A stretch of 64,000 nt of DNA, from assembly GCF_017355955.1 (NCBI RefSeq), contig NZ_JAFFID010000001.1, forward strand, positions 868,001-932,000, given 5' to 3'. The translations under genes were made by a program, and so were the position numbers. Source of the stretch: Sabulibacter ruber (lineage in GTDB: Bacteria; Bacteroidota; Bacteroidia; Cytophagales; Hymenobacteraceae). Under the pieces are notes generated by a model. The model had not been told where the DNA came from. It searched no databases and saw nothing but the letters and a program-made list of their open reading frames with translations. Below are positions 43,303 to 51,570 of this stretch, piece after piece. Position 1 is the stretch's first letter, and every line of letters starts with the position of its first letter.

Positions 43303-44622
43303 GTGCAGCTCCTTTTTGACTATGTGCTTTTCCATTTTAAGCGGGTGTACCAACTGCCGGAACCGCTGGAAATCAGCTATGGCCTGGACGGGAGCAGCCG
43401 CGTTCAGATCATAAATTCGCCCGGCGAATTCTTTGCGCAGAAGAACCCACAGCCAGAAAACCTGATCTGTAAAGACTGGCAAGGCACGTCTCTCCCCCTG
43501 TTCTTTGACGCTTCTCCAGAAAAGGAATGGTTTACCTTAACCGAGCGCGGAACGGTGGTGGTGCACTATGACCTGGTGGCCTCGGCTTTTTACCTCTTGA
43601 GCGGATGGCAGGAATACCACAGCTCCGTGCGTGACCAGTTCGGGCGGTTTCCATTTGCGGCCTCGGTGCAGGCCAAGCACGGGTTCATTACCCAGCCCAT
43701 CGTCAACTACTATTTTGAAGTATTACGAGCAGCAGTAGAATTGGCGTACGGAAAGCCCATCACGTTCAGAACCTGGCATGGGAAACCGTTTGCCACCTGC
43801 CTCACCCATGACATTGATTACTGCCAGAGTGCCTGGAAAGTAGCCGGCAAACCTGCCCTCTTAAAAGGCAACATCGGCTTGTTTCTGGAATTGGCGGTCC
43901 AAAAAGTCTTGATGGAGGATGCCTGGTTTAACCTGCCCCAGGTAGAAAAGGAACTGGATCGCCTGCAAGCCAAAAGCACGTTCTTCTTTCTGGCCGAAAA
44001 AGCTGAGCACCAGGGCCACCCCAACGCCGATTATAACCTGCTTTCGCCAAAACTGCAGCAAGAAGTGAAGCGTCTACGGGCAAATGGGCATGAACTGGCG
44101 ATCCATGGTAGCCATGGCACAGGAACCAACGCCCGGCAATTGCAGGCAGAGCGGGAGAAAATGCCCTCTCCCATTCCCGGGAACCGCTTCCACTACCTTC
44201 GGTTTGATCCGGTACAAACTCCGGAGTTACTGCAGGAACTCGGCTTCCGGTATGACAGTACTCTGGGGTTTCCTGAGCACTATGGTTTCCGGCACAGCTA
44301 TTGCCACCCTTTCCGGTTGTTTGATTTTCGATCAAGGCAGATGACCCAGGTGTGGGAAATGCCTTTAAATCTAATGGATGTAACCCTGAATCACCCCAAG
44401 TATTTACAGTTGACACCTGCCCAGGTAATGCCTGCCATCACGCCCATGCTGCAGGAGATCATCCGGTTTCATGGGGTTTTCACCCTGCTGTGGCACAACG
44501 AGAACTTTACGCCCTATGGCATGGCTGGCGGTTTGCGGATGTTCCAGGACATCACGCAGTTCCTGCAGCGCCAGCAAACCTCTTTTCTGACCATTTCCGA
44601 GGCGCTGAACCACCTAGACTGA
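43303..44622 (+). CDS. Polysaccharide deacetylase family protein
   Basis: The 439-residue protein has a roughly 130-residue N-terminal domain of unknown function and a NodB-like deacetylase domain whose first motif is THDIDYC (metal-binding DD-like pair in HDIDY), then NGHELAIHGSHGT carrying the HxxxH-like metal histidines and LRFDPVQTPELLQELGFRYDSTLG as motif 3. Such proteins remove N-acetyl groups from surface polysaccharides or peptidoglycan. The GTG start at 43303 follows the repeat at once. No signal peptide is seen, so a cytoplasmic step is likely. Confidence 0.82.
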   Translation: MQLLFDYVLFHFKRVYQLPEPLEISYGLDGSSRVQIINSPGEFFAQKNPQPENLICKDWQGTSLPLFFDASPEKEWFTLTERGTVVVHYDLVASAFYLLSGWQEYHSSVRDQFGRFPFAASVQAKHGFITQPIVNYYFEVLRAAVELAYGKPITFRTWHGKPFATCLTHDIDYCQSAWKVAGKPALLKGNIGLFLELAVQKVLMEDAWFNLPQVEKELDRLQAKSTFFFLAEKAEHQGHPNADYNLLSPKLQQEVKRLRANGHELAIHGSHGTGTNARQLQAEREKMPSPIPGNRFHYLRFDPVQTPELLQELGFRYDSTLGFPEHYGFRHSYCHPFRLFDFRSRQMTQVWEMPLNLMDVTLNHPKYLQLTPAQVMPAITPMLQEIIRFHGVFTLLWHNENFTPYGMAGGLRMFQDITQFLQRQQTSFLTISEALNHLD

Positions 44623-44677
44623 GATCAGGTTCTCCGGCATTTTTCGGGTACATAGCATAACCCACGGCAGAAGCTAT

Positions 44678-44685
44678 TAATTTTG
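44678..44685 (+). promoter_or_regulatory. -7 promoter element upstream of the second flippase gene
   Basis: TAATTTTG is an exact match, 67 bases before the ATG. A palindromic repeat follows at once and would form the 5' leader of the mRNA. Confidence 0.5.
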
Positions 44686-44686
44686 C

Positions 44687-44740
44687 GTTTCGGGCCGAGG
44701 CGGTTTTCGTCCTTTTTTCCGGAAAACCGCCCCAAAACGC
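44687..44740. repeat. Dispersed intergenic palindrome, copy 14 (extended)
   Basis: GGCGGTTTTC at 44699-44708 and GAAAACCGCC at 44722-44731 form a perfect 10-bp stem inside arms GCGTTTCGGGCC and GCCCCAAAACGC. It is longer than the other copies and sits between a promoter and a start codon, so it may act on the mRNA leader. Confidence 0.7.
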
Positions 44741-44752
44741 CGCACGCACTCC

Positions 44753-46252
44753 ATGGATGTCATCCGCAAGCAGAGTTACCTGAACACCATCATCTCCACT
44801 GTGGGCATGGTAGTAGGGTATCTGAATACCGTTTTAGTTCTTCCTTATTTCCTCGCCGATCCGGACAAAGTGGGGCTTACCCGTTTCCTGCTGAGCGTTT
44901 CGCCGGTGTTTGCGCAGTTTGCCGCGCTTGGCTTCACCAACACCAGCGCCCGGTTCTTCCCTTACTTCCGCGACCGCGATAAACAGCACAACGGTTTCCT
45001 GTTCCTCATGCTGGCTATTCCCATGCTGGGGTTTGCCGTGGTCACGGTACTGTTCCTGCTGCTGAAACCGGCGGTGTTTGACTTGTACCGGGTTACCTCT
45101 CCGTTGGCGGTAGACTATTACTACTATATTATTCCGCTCAGCTTTTTCACGCTCCTGTTTCTGTTGCTGGATGCCTACCTGCGGTCACTCTACAAAACCA
45201 TTGTGCAGACCTTTCTGCAGGATTTTCTGGTGCGGGTTTTCACCATGGCCTGCGCTGCGCTCTTTTACTGGGGCGTGATTGACTTTCAGTGGTTCGTGAT
45301 CCTGTTTATTGCCGCCAACTCCAGTACCGCCCTTATCTGCATTGTTTACCTGCTGTGGCTGCGGCAGTTTTTTGTGCGCCCCGGGCGGAACATGTTCCAG
45401 ATTGTGCCCATCAAGGAAGTGGTGCAGTACGGCCTGTATGCGTTCCTGGGCAATATTTCCGGCACCATCATCGCCTTCACTGATACCGCCATGATCATGG
45501 CTTATGACGGACTTTCTGATGTAGCCTACTACACCACCGGTTACTTCATTACCAGCGCCATTCTGGTGCCGTACCGCTCCATGAACAAGATTTTGAGTCC
45601 GCAAGTGGCTGATCTGTTCAAGCAGAAAGATATGCCTGCCTTGGCCAGGCTTTACAAGAACATGACGCGCGTGAACCTGCTTATTGGCTTGCTGCTGTTC
45701 CTGGGAATCTGGTGCAACGTAGACAATATCTTCGCCTTGATGCCGCCGGAATACAGCGCCGGTCGGTACGTGATTCTGTTCATGGGCATCGCCCGCATCT
45801 TTGAGTTGGCCACCGGCCTGAACGCCATGATCCTGGTGACCTCCCACAAATACCGCTACGATCTTATTTTGAACATCCTGATGGTGGCCTTGGTCATCTT
45901 CACCAATTACCTGCTCATCCCGCCCTACGGCATCAGCGGAGCGGCATTCGCCTCCATGCTGGTGTTCATCTTTATCAACATCTTCCGGGTGGCGTTTGTG
46001 GGCTACTTTTTCAAAATGCAGCCTTTTGGGTGGGATTCACTACTGCTTCTGCTGATTGCCGGAGCCGCCTACCTGGCTTCCTGGCTGCTGCCCAGAATGG
46101 ACGTGCTGTTGCTGGACATTGCCGTGCGGTCTTCGTTGATCACCGCCGTGTACGGAGGCCTGGCCATCGGGCTGAAAGTATCACCGGAGCTGAACAATGG
46201 CATTAAGAAGACACTGCTGCGTTTTGGCTTAACAAAGACAAATTGGCTCTAG
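44753..46252 (+). CDS. Polysaccharide flippase (Wzx/MOP superfamily), second copy
   Basis: A 499-residue protein with about 14 hydrophobic segments. It opens with RKQSYLNTIISTVGMVVGYLNTVLVLPYFL and has GNISGTIIAFTDTAMIMAYDG and GISGAAFASMLVFIF, as in Bacteroidetes MATE-like oligosaccharide exporters. It is unlike the Wzx of locus 1 in length and sequence, so the two loci probably export different glycans. Codon use is GC-rich like its neighbours. Confidence 0.85.
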   Translation: MDVIRKQSYLNTIISTVGMVVGYLNTVLVLPYFLADPDKVGLTRFLLSVSPVFAQFAALGFTNTSARFFPYFRDRDKQHNGFLFLMLAIPMLGFAVVTVLFLLLKPAVFDLYRVTSPLAVDYYYYIIPLSFFTLLFLLLDAYLRSLYKTIVQTFLQDFLVRVFTMACAALFYWGVIDFQWFVILFIAANSSTALICIVYLLWLRQFFVRPGRNMFQIVPIKEVVQYGLYAFLGNISGTIIAFTDTAMIMAYDGLSDVAYYTTGYFITSAILVPYRSMNKILSPQVADLFKQKDMPALARLYKNMTRVNLLIGLLLFLGIWCNVDNIFALMPPEYSAGRYVILFMGIARIFELATGLNAMILVTSHKYRYDLILNILMVALVIFTNYLLIPPYGISGAAFASMLVFIFINIFRVAFVGYFFKMQPFGWDSLLLLLIAGAAYLASWLLPRMDVLLLDIAVRSSLITAVYGGLAIGLKVSPELNNGIKKTLLRFGLTKTNWL

Positions 46253-46267
46253 TTAGTTCTACCCTCG

Positions 46268-46309
46268 CTCGCCTCCGGCGAGTGTGAGTTACCTGCGGCC
46301 TCTGGCCGC
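46268..46309 (+). terminator. Two small stem-loops between convergent genes
   Basis: CTCGCC-TCC-GGCGAG at 46268-46282 and GCGGCC-TCT-GGCCGC at 46295-46309 form two stems, the second followed by TTCTTACATTTT. An outer inverted pair CCTCGCTC (46263-46270) and GAGCGAGG (46375-46382) spans the rest of the 147-bp gap. Confidence 0.5.
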
Positions 46310-46399
46310 TTCTTACATTTTGAAGAGCAGAAATCAATACTATCGGCCAAAGTAAGCTACCACTCGCCTATGTGGAGCGAGGAACGTATCCAATTTAGC

Positions 46400-47464
46400 T
46401 TAAAGGCTTTTCAATAAAAGCAGTAACTCCTGCTCTCTTCTTTCCTCAGGATAGTTCTCTGCCATAATTGTGCGGGCATGCTGCCCCATCTGCCGGAGAT
46501 TAGTGGCAGCCATAGCCTGCCTTACCACTTGCTCCAGCATTTCAACCTTCCGCTCTTTCAGCACGAAGCCGCTGCTGCCAATCAGATCAGGCATGGCGGC
46601 CACCTGGCTTACTACCGGTACGCAGCCGCACAGCATACTCTCACTTAAGGCGTTCGGGAAGCCTTCTGACATGGAAAGCTGCATGTAAAACGTGTGGGCA
46701 CTGTAAATGCCTTTCAGATCAGCCAAGGGCATCTTGGGGAGCAGCTTCACGTTGGCCGCTTGGTTGGGGAATTTGAAGCTGTCTGGCGCTCCTACAATGG
46801 TGAACGTAGCCTCAGGCACCAGATGCGCCACTTCCAGAATCAAATCCACGCCTTTTAACCGCTGGGTGAAGCGCATGTTCAGACCGGCGCAGACCGTCAG
46901 GAAAGAATTAGGCTGCCTTACTACCGCTGGGTCTGGCTGCCAGAACGAGGCATCATAGCCGTTGTAGACAACTGTGTGCGGCGTCTTCAGGTCAGGGCAG
47001 TGGAAACGGAATCCCTGGTGCAGGAAATCGTTGGGTTGATAAGTATAATCCTGCCAGACCAGTTTCTCGTGCACCGGCGCGATGTGTGCAGCCAACTGGT
47101 ATGACCAGCGGGCAAACCTCCCCAGAATAGGATTAGTGAACACCCCGTAACCGATGCTGGGGAAAGAAACGCAGTCGGTGCCGCCGGCTACAATGAGGCA
47201 GGGTTTTCGGGCTAGTTTCCCGAAAAGAGCCGGAAAAAAGGAATGATACCCGGCAAACATGACCACCAAGGCTTTGGCTTGCCAGATGTGACTCAATAAA
47301 AAGAAAAATTGCCCCAACCAGACCAACGGCGTTTGCCATTTCTTAGCGGGCAGAAAACCCTGGTGGCGTACTTCATACTGTTGTTCCATCAGCCGCAAGT
47401 CCTTCACCACGAAGGAAGACTGGGCCGGATAGAAATAAAGCAGAACGGGTTTACGCGCGGACAT
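46400..47464 (-). CDS. Family 4 glycosyltransferase
   Basis: The 354-residue enzyme starts MSARKPVLLYFYPAQSSFV and has VVMFAGYHSFFPAL, VAGGTDCVSFPSIGYG, VVYNGYDASFW and the C-terminal MQLSMSEGFPNALSESMLCG, with the EX7E glutamates. The donor is unknown. It is the last gene of the minus-strand set aminotransferase-oxidoreductase-methyltransferase-glycosyltransferase, 20 bp after the methyltransferase gene; the gap is filled by half of a palindromic repeat. Confidence 0.83.
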   Translation of the reverse strand: MSARKPVLLYFYPAQSSFVVKDLRLMEQQYEVRHQGFLPAKKWQTPLVWLGQFFFLLSHIWQAKALVVMFAGYHSFFPALFGKLARKPCLIVAGGTDCVSFPSIGYGVFTNPILGRFARWSYQLAAHIAPVHEKLVWQDYTYQPNDFLHQGFRFHCPDLKTPHTVVYNGYDASFWQPDPAVVRQPNSFLTVCAGLNMRFTQRLKGVDLILEVAHLVPEATFTIVGAPDSFKFPNQAANVKLLPKMPLADLKGIYSAHTFYMQLSMSEGFPNALSESMLCGCVPVVSQVAAMPDLIGSSGFVLKERKVEMLEQVVRQAMAATNLRQMGQHARTIMAENYPEERREQELLLLLKSL

Positions 47465-47466
47465 GG

Positions 47467-47484
47467 AAAAACAGGCTTAAAACG
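47467..47484. repeat. Half of a dispersed palindrome (copy 15)
   Basis: AAAACAGGCTTAAAACGC is the right arm of the family; the left arm is missing or was lost in the start of the adjacent gene. It fills the gap between two co-directional genes. Confidence 0.55.
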
Positions 47485-48171
47485 CTACAGCCACTTGGAG
47501 GACAGGTCCTGCAGTTTCAGGTCTACTTTAGACTTAGGCTGCACATTCTCCGGCACCAGACGCTGTTTCAGGATAATCCACTGGTAATCTTCTACCTGCG
47601 AGAACAGCGAGTAGCTTTCCAGTTTGTGCAGGTACAGTCCGGCCGCGTAGGTGTTGCGCAGCAGTTCATCGGTATGGATGGGCTGGTCAATTACCTGCAG
47701 TAACTCCGGCTGATGCTCGCGCACCCAGGTCAGGTACAGCGGGTGCGGGATGTTGATGGCGACCACCGAGTTCTTGTGCAGATGGCGGGCAATCACCTGA
47801 AACAGGTTGGGGTGTTGTTCCAACGGAATGTGCTCAATCACATCGGGCAACACCACAAAGTCGAATTTCTCTGGCCGTTGAAAATCGGTCATATCCGTTA
47901 TCCCAAACTCCACGTGGTTAAACTGCTGGTTGAACCGGCGGGCCATCTCAATACTTTTCGGGCTTATGTCTACGGCCAGAACCTTCCCCTGCGGGGTGGC
48001 TTTTGCCAGCAGGTGCGTCACCGTGCCAATGCCGCAGCCAATCTCCAGCACTTTAGAATCAGCCTTGAGGCCCGCTTCCTTCAGGTTCTTCAGGATGGTC
48101 CGGTGCCGGATGTGGATGCCTTTCCTGAACTGCTGTTCGGTATAGTCGTCGTAAAAATCAGAAACGCTCAT
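47485..48171 (-). CDS. Class I SAM-dependent methyltransferase
   Basis: The 228-residue enzyme has motif I VLEIGCGIGTV (E43-G49), then VDISPKSIEMA, and DVIEHIP as the post-I motif common to sugar and quinone methyltransferases. It probably modifies a glycan precursor in this locus, based on neighbours only. An inverted heptamer array lies just upstream of its start. Confidence 0.85.
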   Translation of the reverse strand: MSVSDFYDDYTEQQFRKGIHIRHRTILKNLKEAGLKADSKVLEIGCGIGTVTHLLAKATPQGKVLAVDISPKSIEMARRFNQQFNHVEFGITDMTDFQRPEKFDFVVLPDVIEHIPLEQHPNLFQVIARHLHKNSVVAINIPHPLYLTWVREHQPELLQVIDQPIHTDELLRNTYAAGLYLHKLESYSLFSQVEDYQWIILKQRLVPENVQPKSKVDLKLQDLSSKWL

Positions 48172-48183
48172 TTTTTTAATTAG

Positions 48184-48299
48184 GAATTAAGAATTGGGAA
48201 TTAGGAATTAATTTAAGGATGTAAGGAAAAGAATTTGAAAAGAGGCTTAGACTACACTCCCCCCCAAATTTTTAATTCCTAATTCTCAATTCTTAATTC
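48184..48299. repeat. Inverted heptamer array, locus A
   Basis: Four tandem 7-bp units (GAATTAA, GAATTGG, GAATTAG, GAATTAA) at 48184-48211 face four reverse units at 48272-48299, which read back as GAATTAA, GAATTGA, GAATTAG, GAATTAA. The 28-bp arms differ at one base; the spacer is 60 bp. The right arm forms the last codons and the stop of the oxidoreductase gene. Confidence 0.9.
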
Positions 48300-49308
48300 C
48301 TTTTAAGGCGTAAATGCGTTCAATGATCTCCACCACTTTGAGGCCTTCCAGGGCATTGGTGGTGGCGAAAGTTTTGCCTTTTAGCGTGTCAATCACGTTC
48401 TCGAAGATGAAGTGGTGGTTGGCGGCGCTGCCTTTATAGTGGCCGTAGTCGTTGGCGGGGCTGCTGGGCGGAAGCTCCGGCATCACGTAGTCTTGCACGT
48501 GGCAGTACTCCACCTCGTTCATGTATTGACCGCCCACCTTAATGCTGCCCTTCTCCCCGATGATGGTCATGCTGCTTTCCAGATTCGTGTCCCACACGGC
48601 GGTGGAATAGTTGAGCGTACCGGCGCCGCCGTTCATGAAGTCAAAGTGGATAAGGCCGCTGTCTTCAAAACCGGTGAGGTGCTGGTGGTTGAAATCCATG
48701 AACCGGCCGCTGATGTTCTTGATGTCCCCGAAGAGCCAGTACATAATATCAATGAAGTGGCTGAACTGGGTGAACAGCGTACCGCCATCCAATGCCTGAT
48801 TGCCTTTCCAGGTACCGGGCTTGTAGTAGCGATCGTCCCGGTTCCAGTAGCAGTTGATCTGCACCAGGAAAATCTGGCCGAGGCGCTTCTCCATGATCAT
48901 CTCTTTCAGCCACAAAGAAGGCGGGCTGTAGCGGTTCTGCATCACGCAGAAGACCAGTTTAGAGGTCTGCAGCGATTTGTAAATGATGCGCTCACAATCG
49001 GCTTTGGTCAGGGCCATCGGCTTTTCGCAGACCACATGACAACCGTTCTCCAGGGCCAGCATGGCCTGCTCGGCATGGAACCCGTTGGGCGTACACACGC
49101 AAATGACATCGGCCTTAGGCCCGGAGGCCAGGTATTCTTCCATACTGGTGAAGAATGGAACTCCAAAGGGTTCCACTTCATCCAAACGATTAGGGTCGGT
49201 GTCCACCATGGCCACTAACTCTCCCTCCGGGTGACGCTGCACCATGGTGGCGTGGCGCTTACCAATGTGGCCCGCGCCTATTACGGCAAACTTTATCTTT
49301 TCTGACAT
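48286..49308 (-). CDS. Gfo/Idh/MocA oxidoreductase (WlbA-like sugar dehydrogenase)
   Basis: The 340-residue NAD-dependent enzyme has the Rossmann motif FAVIGAGHIGKRH at 7-19, the conserved EKP at 95-97, and GTLFTQFSHFIDIMYWLFGD, typical of UDP-GlcNAcA 3-dehydrogenases (WlbA/WbpB). It would make a 3-keto sugar nucleotide that the aminotransferase encoded upstream converts to a 3-amino sugar. The expected N-acetyltransferase (WlbB/WbpD) was not found. The last few residues (GIKN) and the stop are encoded by the inverted heptamer array. Confidence 0.85.
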   Translation of the reverse strand: MSEKIKFAVIGAGHIGKRHATMVQRHPEGELVAMVDTDPNRLDEVEPFGVPFFTSMEEYLASGPKADVICVCTPNGFHAEQAMLALENGCHVVCEKPMALTKADCERIIYKSLQTSKLVFCVMQNRYSPPSLWLKEMIMEKRLGQIFLVQINCYWNRDDRYYKPGTWKGNQALDGGTLFTQFSHFIDIMYWLFGDIKNISGRFMDFNHQHLTGFEDSGLIHFDFMNGGAGTLNYSTAVWDTNLESSMTIIGEKGSIKVGGQYMNEVEYCHVQDYVMPELPPSSPANDYGHYKGSAANHHFIFENVIDTLKGKTFATTNALEGLKVVEIIERIYALKGIKN

Positions 49309-49322
49309 CTAGTGTCTTGTAT

Positions 49323-49360
49323 GCGTTTTAACCTTGCTTTCTGAAAATCAACCCAGAAAC
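49323..49360. repeat. Dispersed intergenic palindrome, copy 16
   Basis: GCGTTTTAACCTTGCTTTC and then TGAAAATCAACCCAGAAAC form a moderate match, located between two co-directional sugar genes. Confidence 0.55.
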
Positions 49361-49452
49361 AAGAAGGCTTCTATTCTTTAACTATTTCGATGTTTCCTCT
49401 GGCACTACCCTCTTCGCCCTTGTTGGTGATAACACCAACAAGCACAACTTCT

Positions 49453-50583
49453 TCACCCTTGGAAAAAGCTGACCACCGCTTCCGCGATGTAGGTCTGCTG
49501 CTCTTCAGAAAGCTCCGTGTGCATGGGCAGGGAAATAACCTTGCCGCAGAGTTCCTCAGAAACCGGGAAATCGCCGGCTTTGTAGCCCAGGTACGCATAG
49601 GCCTCGTGCAGGTGCAACGGCACCGGGTAGTACACCATGCTGGGGATTCCCTTTTCCTGCAGATAAGCTTTGAGGGCATCGCGTTTATCGGCGGGAACCT
49701 GCAGGGTGTATTGGTGAAACACGTGGCTGCTGTACGGTGCCAGCGTTGGGATTTTGATCTGCTCCACTTTCGCGAAATGCGCGTCATACGCCGCCGCCGC
49801 TTTCTGCCGACGCAAGATAAAATCATCCAGTTGGGTGAGTTTCACGTCCAGCAAAGCAGCCTGCAAAGTATCTAATCGGGAGTTGACGCCCACGCGGGAG
49901 TAATGGTATTTCTTGTGCTGCCCGTGGTTGGCAATCTGCTGTAAAGTGGTGGCCAGTTCCTCGTCCTGGGTGAAGATAGCGCCCCCATCGCCCATGCAGC
50001 CCAGGTTCTTGGACGGGAAAAACGACGTGGTGCCGATGTGCCCGATGGTTCCGGCAAACGAGGTTCCGCCCTCAGCGTCTACGTACTGCGCCCCAATGGC
50101 CTGGGCGTTGTCTTCAATCACGAACAGTTCCTGCGCAATAGCCAGGTCCATGATCTCCTCCATGGGAGCGCATTGTCCGAACAAGTGTACCGGCATAATG
50201 GCTACCGTTTTCTCGGTGACAGCCGCCCGTGCTTTGGCCGGATCAATACAAAACGTATCTGGCAGCACGTCTACAAACACCGGTTTAAGGCCCAGCAAGG
50301 CAATCACCTCGGCGGTAGCCACGTAGTTGAAGGCAGGCACAATCACTTCTCCCCCGGCGGGCAGATCCAAGGCCATTAAAGCGATTTGTAAGGCATCGGT
50401 GCCGTTGGCGCAGGGAATCACGTGGTTGACTTGAAGGTACTGAGCCAGGTTCTGGGCAAAGGTTTTCACCTGGGGTCCGTTGATGAAGGCGGTGCTGTCT
50501 ACCACGGCTTGCATGGCAGCATCTATCTGCGGTTTCAGGCGCTGGTATTGACCTTTCAGGTCTACCATCTGGAGTTGGTTCAT
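49453..50583 (-). CDS. DegT/DnrJ/EryC1 sugar aminotransferase (WlbC-like)
   Basis: A 376-residue PLP enzyme that transfers an amino group, usually from glutamate, to a 3-keto (or 4-keto) sugar nucleotide. The PLP lysine is K192 in TTSFFPSKNLGCMGDGGA; IEDNAQAIGA supplies the ring-stacking residues and VNSRLDTLQAALL is the dimer-interface motif. It pairs functionally with the WlbA-like dehydrogenase downstream. ATG 50583 is chosen since a -7 element lies just upstream; the open frame extends 17 codons further without support. Confidence 0.9.
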   Translation of the reverse strand: MNQLQMVDLKGQYQRLKPQIDAAMQAVVDSTAFINGPQVKTFAQNLAQYLQVNHVIPCANGTDALQIALMALDLPAGGEVIVPAFNYVATAEVIALLGLKPVFVDVLPDTFCIDPAKARAAVTEKTVAIMPVHLFGQCAPMEEIMDLAIAQELFVIEDNAQAIGAQYVDAEGGTSFAGTIGHIGTTSFFPSKNLGCMGDGGAIFTQDEELATTLQQIANHGQHKKYHYSRVGVNSRLDTLQAALLDVKLTQLDDFILRRQKAAAAYDAHFAKVEQIKIPTLAPYSSHVFHQYTLQVPADKRDALKAYLQEKGIPSMVYYPVPLHLHEAYAYLGYKAGDFPVSEELCGKVISLPMHTELSEEQQTYIAEAVVSFFQG

Positions 50584-50600
50584 GGGAACAATCGAAAAGA

Positions 50601-50608
50601 CAAATATA
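50601..50608 (-). promoter_or_regulatory. -7 promoter element for the sugar aminotransferase gene
   Basis: The minus strand reads TATATTTG, an exact match, 18 bases before the chosen ATG. It probably drives the whole four-gene minus-strand set. Confidence 0.6.
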
Positions 50609-50806
50609 GGTTTTGTGAGGGGAACCGTATGCAAGTTGGCTGGAATATTCCCCGGCTTGCCTCAAACTCCTATTCAACCAAAATCATCTAAAAGTTCAAT
50701 TAACATCTACCTCAACTTTATTGTAGGCTTTATATGAAACCTCTAAATACTAATTCCGTTTACTATATCCGAAGATTGTTTAGATTTTAAAAACAATTAT
50801 AAGACT

Positions 50807-51469
50807 ATGAAAATGTACAATAACTTAAAAAAACATACGCTGGTAATTGCGGCATCTTGCACGTTGGTTTTTGCGCAGTATGGTTGCAGCCGCACAGAAA
50901 GCGGCACTACTTCTACCGGGGTTTCCTCTACTGATGTTTCCGGCTCCACTATGGTGAATGACACGTATGGTCAAACAAACCAGAGCGCGGGAATGGCGGC
51001 TACTACTAGCACCAGCATGCATGGTTTAGATGAGAGCAAGATTCCGTCTTACACTGCCACCGACATCCGGCAGGCCTATGAAGAGTTTGTGGCCCACGTA
51101 GAAGCGCACAAAGCCGGTTTCAGCAACAATGACTGGGATACCGTAGAGAAATACTGGAACCAGTTAGATGACCGTAAAAACGCAATTCAGGACCAGTTGA
51201 CCGACAAAGACAAGTGGGAAATAGGAAAAGCGAAAGCCAAGTACGTGGCCATGAAGAACGCCAACAAAGCGGGCAACACCGCCAGCAAAGTTGGTTCTGA
51301 CCTGAAAGAAGTAGGCAAAGACGTTTCTAACAGCAAAGTAGGCGAAGCTACTAAGGAGGCTGGCAAAGACGTAGCTTCCGGGGCTAAGAAAGCCGGGAAA
51401 GCCGTAGGAAATACCGCTAAGAAAGCCGCCGAAAAAGTGGAGAAAGCCGTTGAAGACGATGATAGATAA
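50807..51469 (+). CDS. Exported protein with LEA-like amphipathic C-terminal repeats
   Basis: The 220-residue product has a hydrophobic N-terminus with two possible lipidation cysteines (C18, C27), then a Thr/Ser-rich linker and a helical domain (YEEFVAHVEAHK, DWDTVEKYWNQLDDR, TDKDKWEIGKAKAKYVAM). The last 70 residues are low-complexity Lys/Ala/Glu/Gly repeats (VGSDLKEVGKDV, KEAGKDVASGAKKAGKAV, GNTAKKAAEKVEKA) like late-embryogenesis-abundant or CsbD-type stress proteins. A role in desiccation or osmotic stress is a guess from composition. It is an isolated gene with its own terminator. Confidence 0.65.
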   Translation: MKMYNNLKKHTLVIAASCTLVFAQYGCSRTESGTTSTGVSSTDVSGSTMVNDTYGQTNQSAGMAATTSTSMHGLDESKIPSYTATDIRQAYEEFVAHVEAHKAGFSNNDWDTVEKYWNQLDDRKNAIQDQLTDKDKWEIGKAKAKYVAMKNANKAGNTASKVGSDLKEVGKDVSNSKVGEATKEAGKDVASGAKKAGKAVGNTAKKAAEKVEKAVEDDDR

Positions 51470-51493
51470 TATCGCTTCCTTTTTATACATGGA

Positions 51494-51523
51494 AAGCCTC
51501 TCCCTCTGGAGGGGCTTTTTTTT
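51494..51523 (+). terminator. Rho-independent terminator
   Basis: AAGCCTCTCC and GGAGGGGCTT form a 10-bp stem with one wobble pair around CTCT, followed by a run of eight T. Confidence 0.85.
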
Positions 51524-51566
51524 ATGGGCTGATTTTAGCTCGTTCTCCCAGAAACTAGCCCAAAAC
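51524..51566. repeat. Dispersed intergenic palindrome, copy 17
   Basis: ATGGGCTGATTTTAGCTCG and then CAGAAACTAGCCCAAAAC match the family. It lies just past the stop of the minus-strand glycosyltransferase gene, back to back with the preceding terminator. Confidence 0.7.
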
Positions 51567-51570
51567 GCTC

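Noticed and set aside
48184..48299. A CRISPR-like array
   Set aside because: The repeats are 7 bp, directly adjacent and without unique spacers, and no cas gene lies in the window.
49371..49452. Protein-like stretch downstream of the sugar aminotransferase on the minus strand, ending VVLVGVITNKGEEGS and NIEIVKE
   Set aside because: It reads like real protein and could be a gene remnant, but it has no start codon of its own, only about 27 codons, and contains a 10-bp inverted repeat (CTTGTTGGTG/CACCAACAAG) that could explain the pattern.
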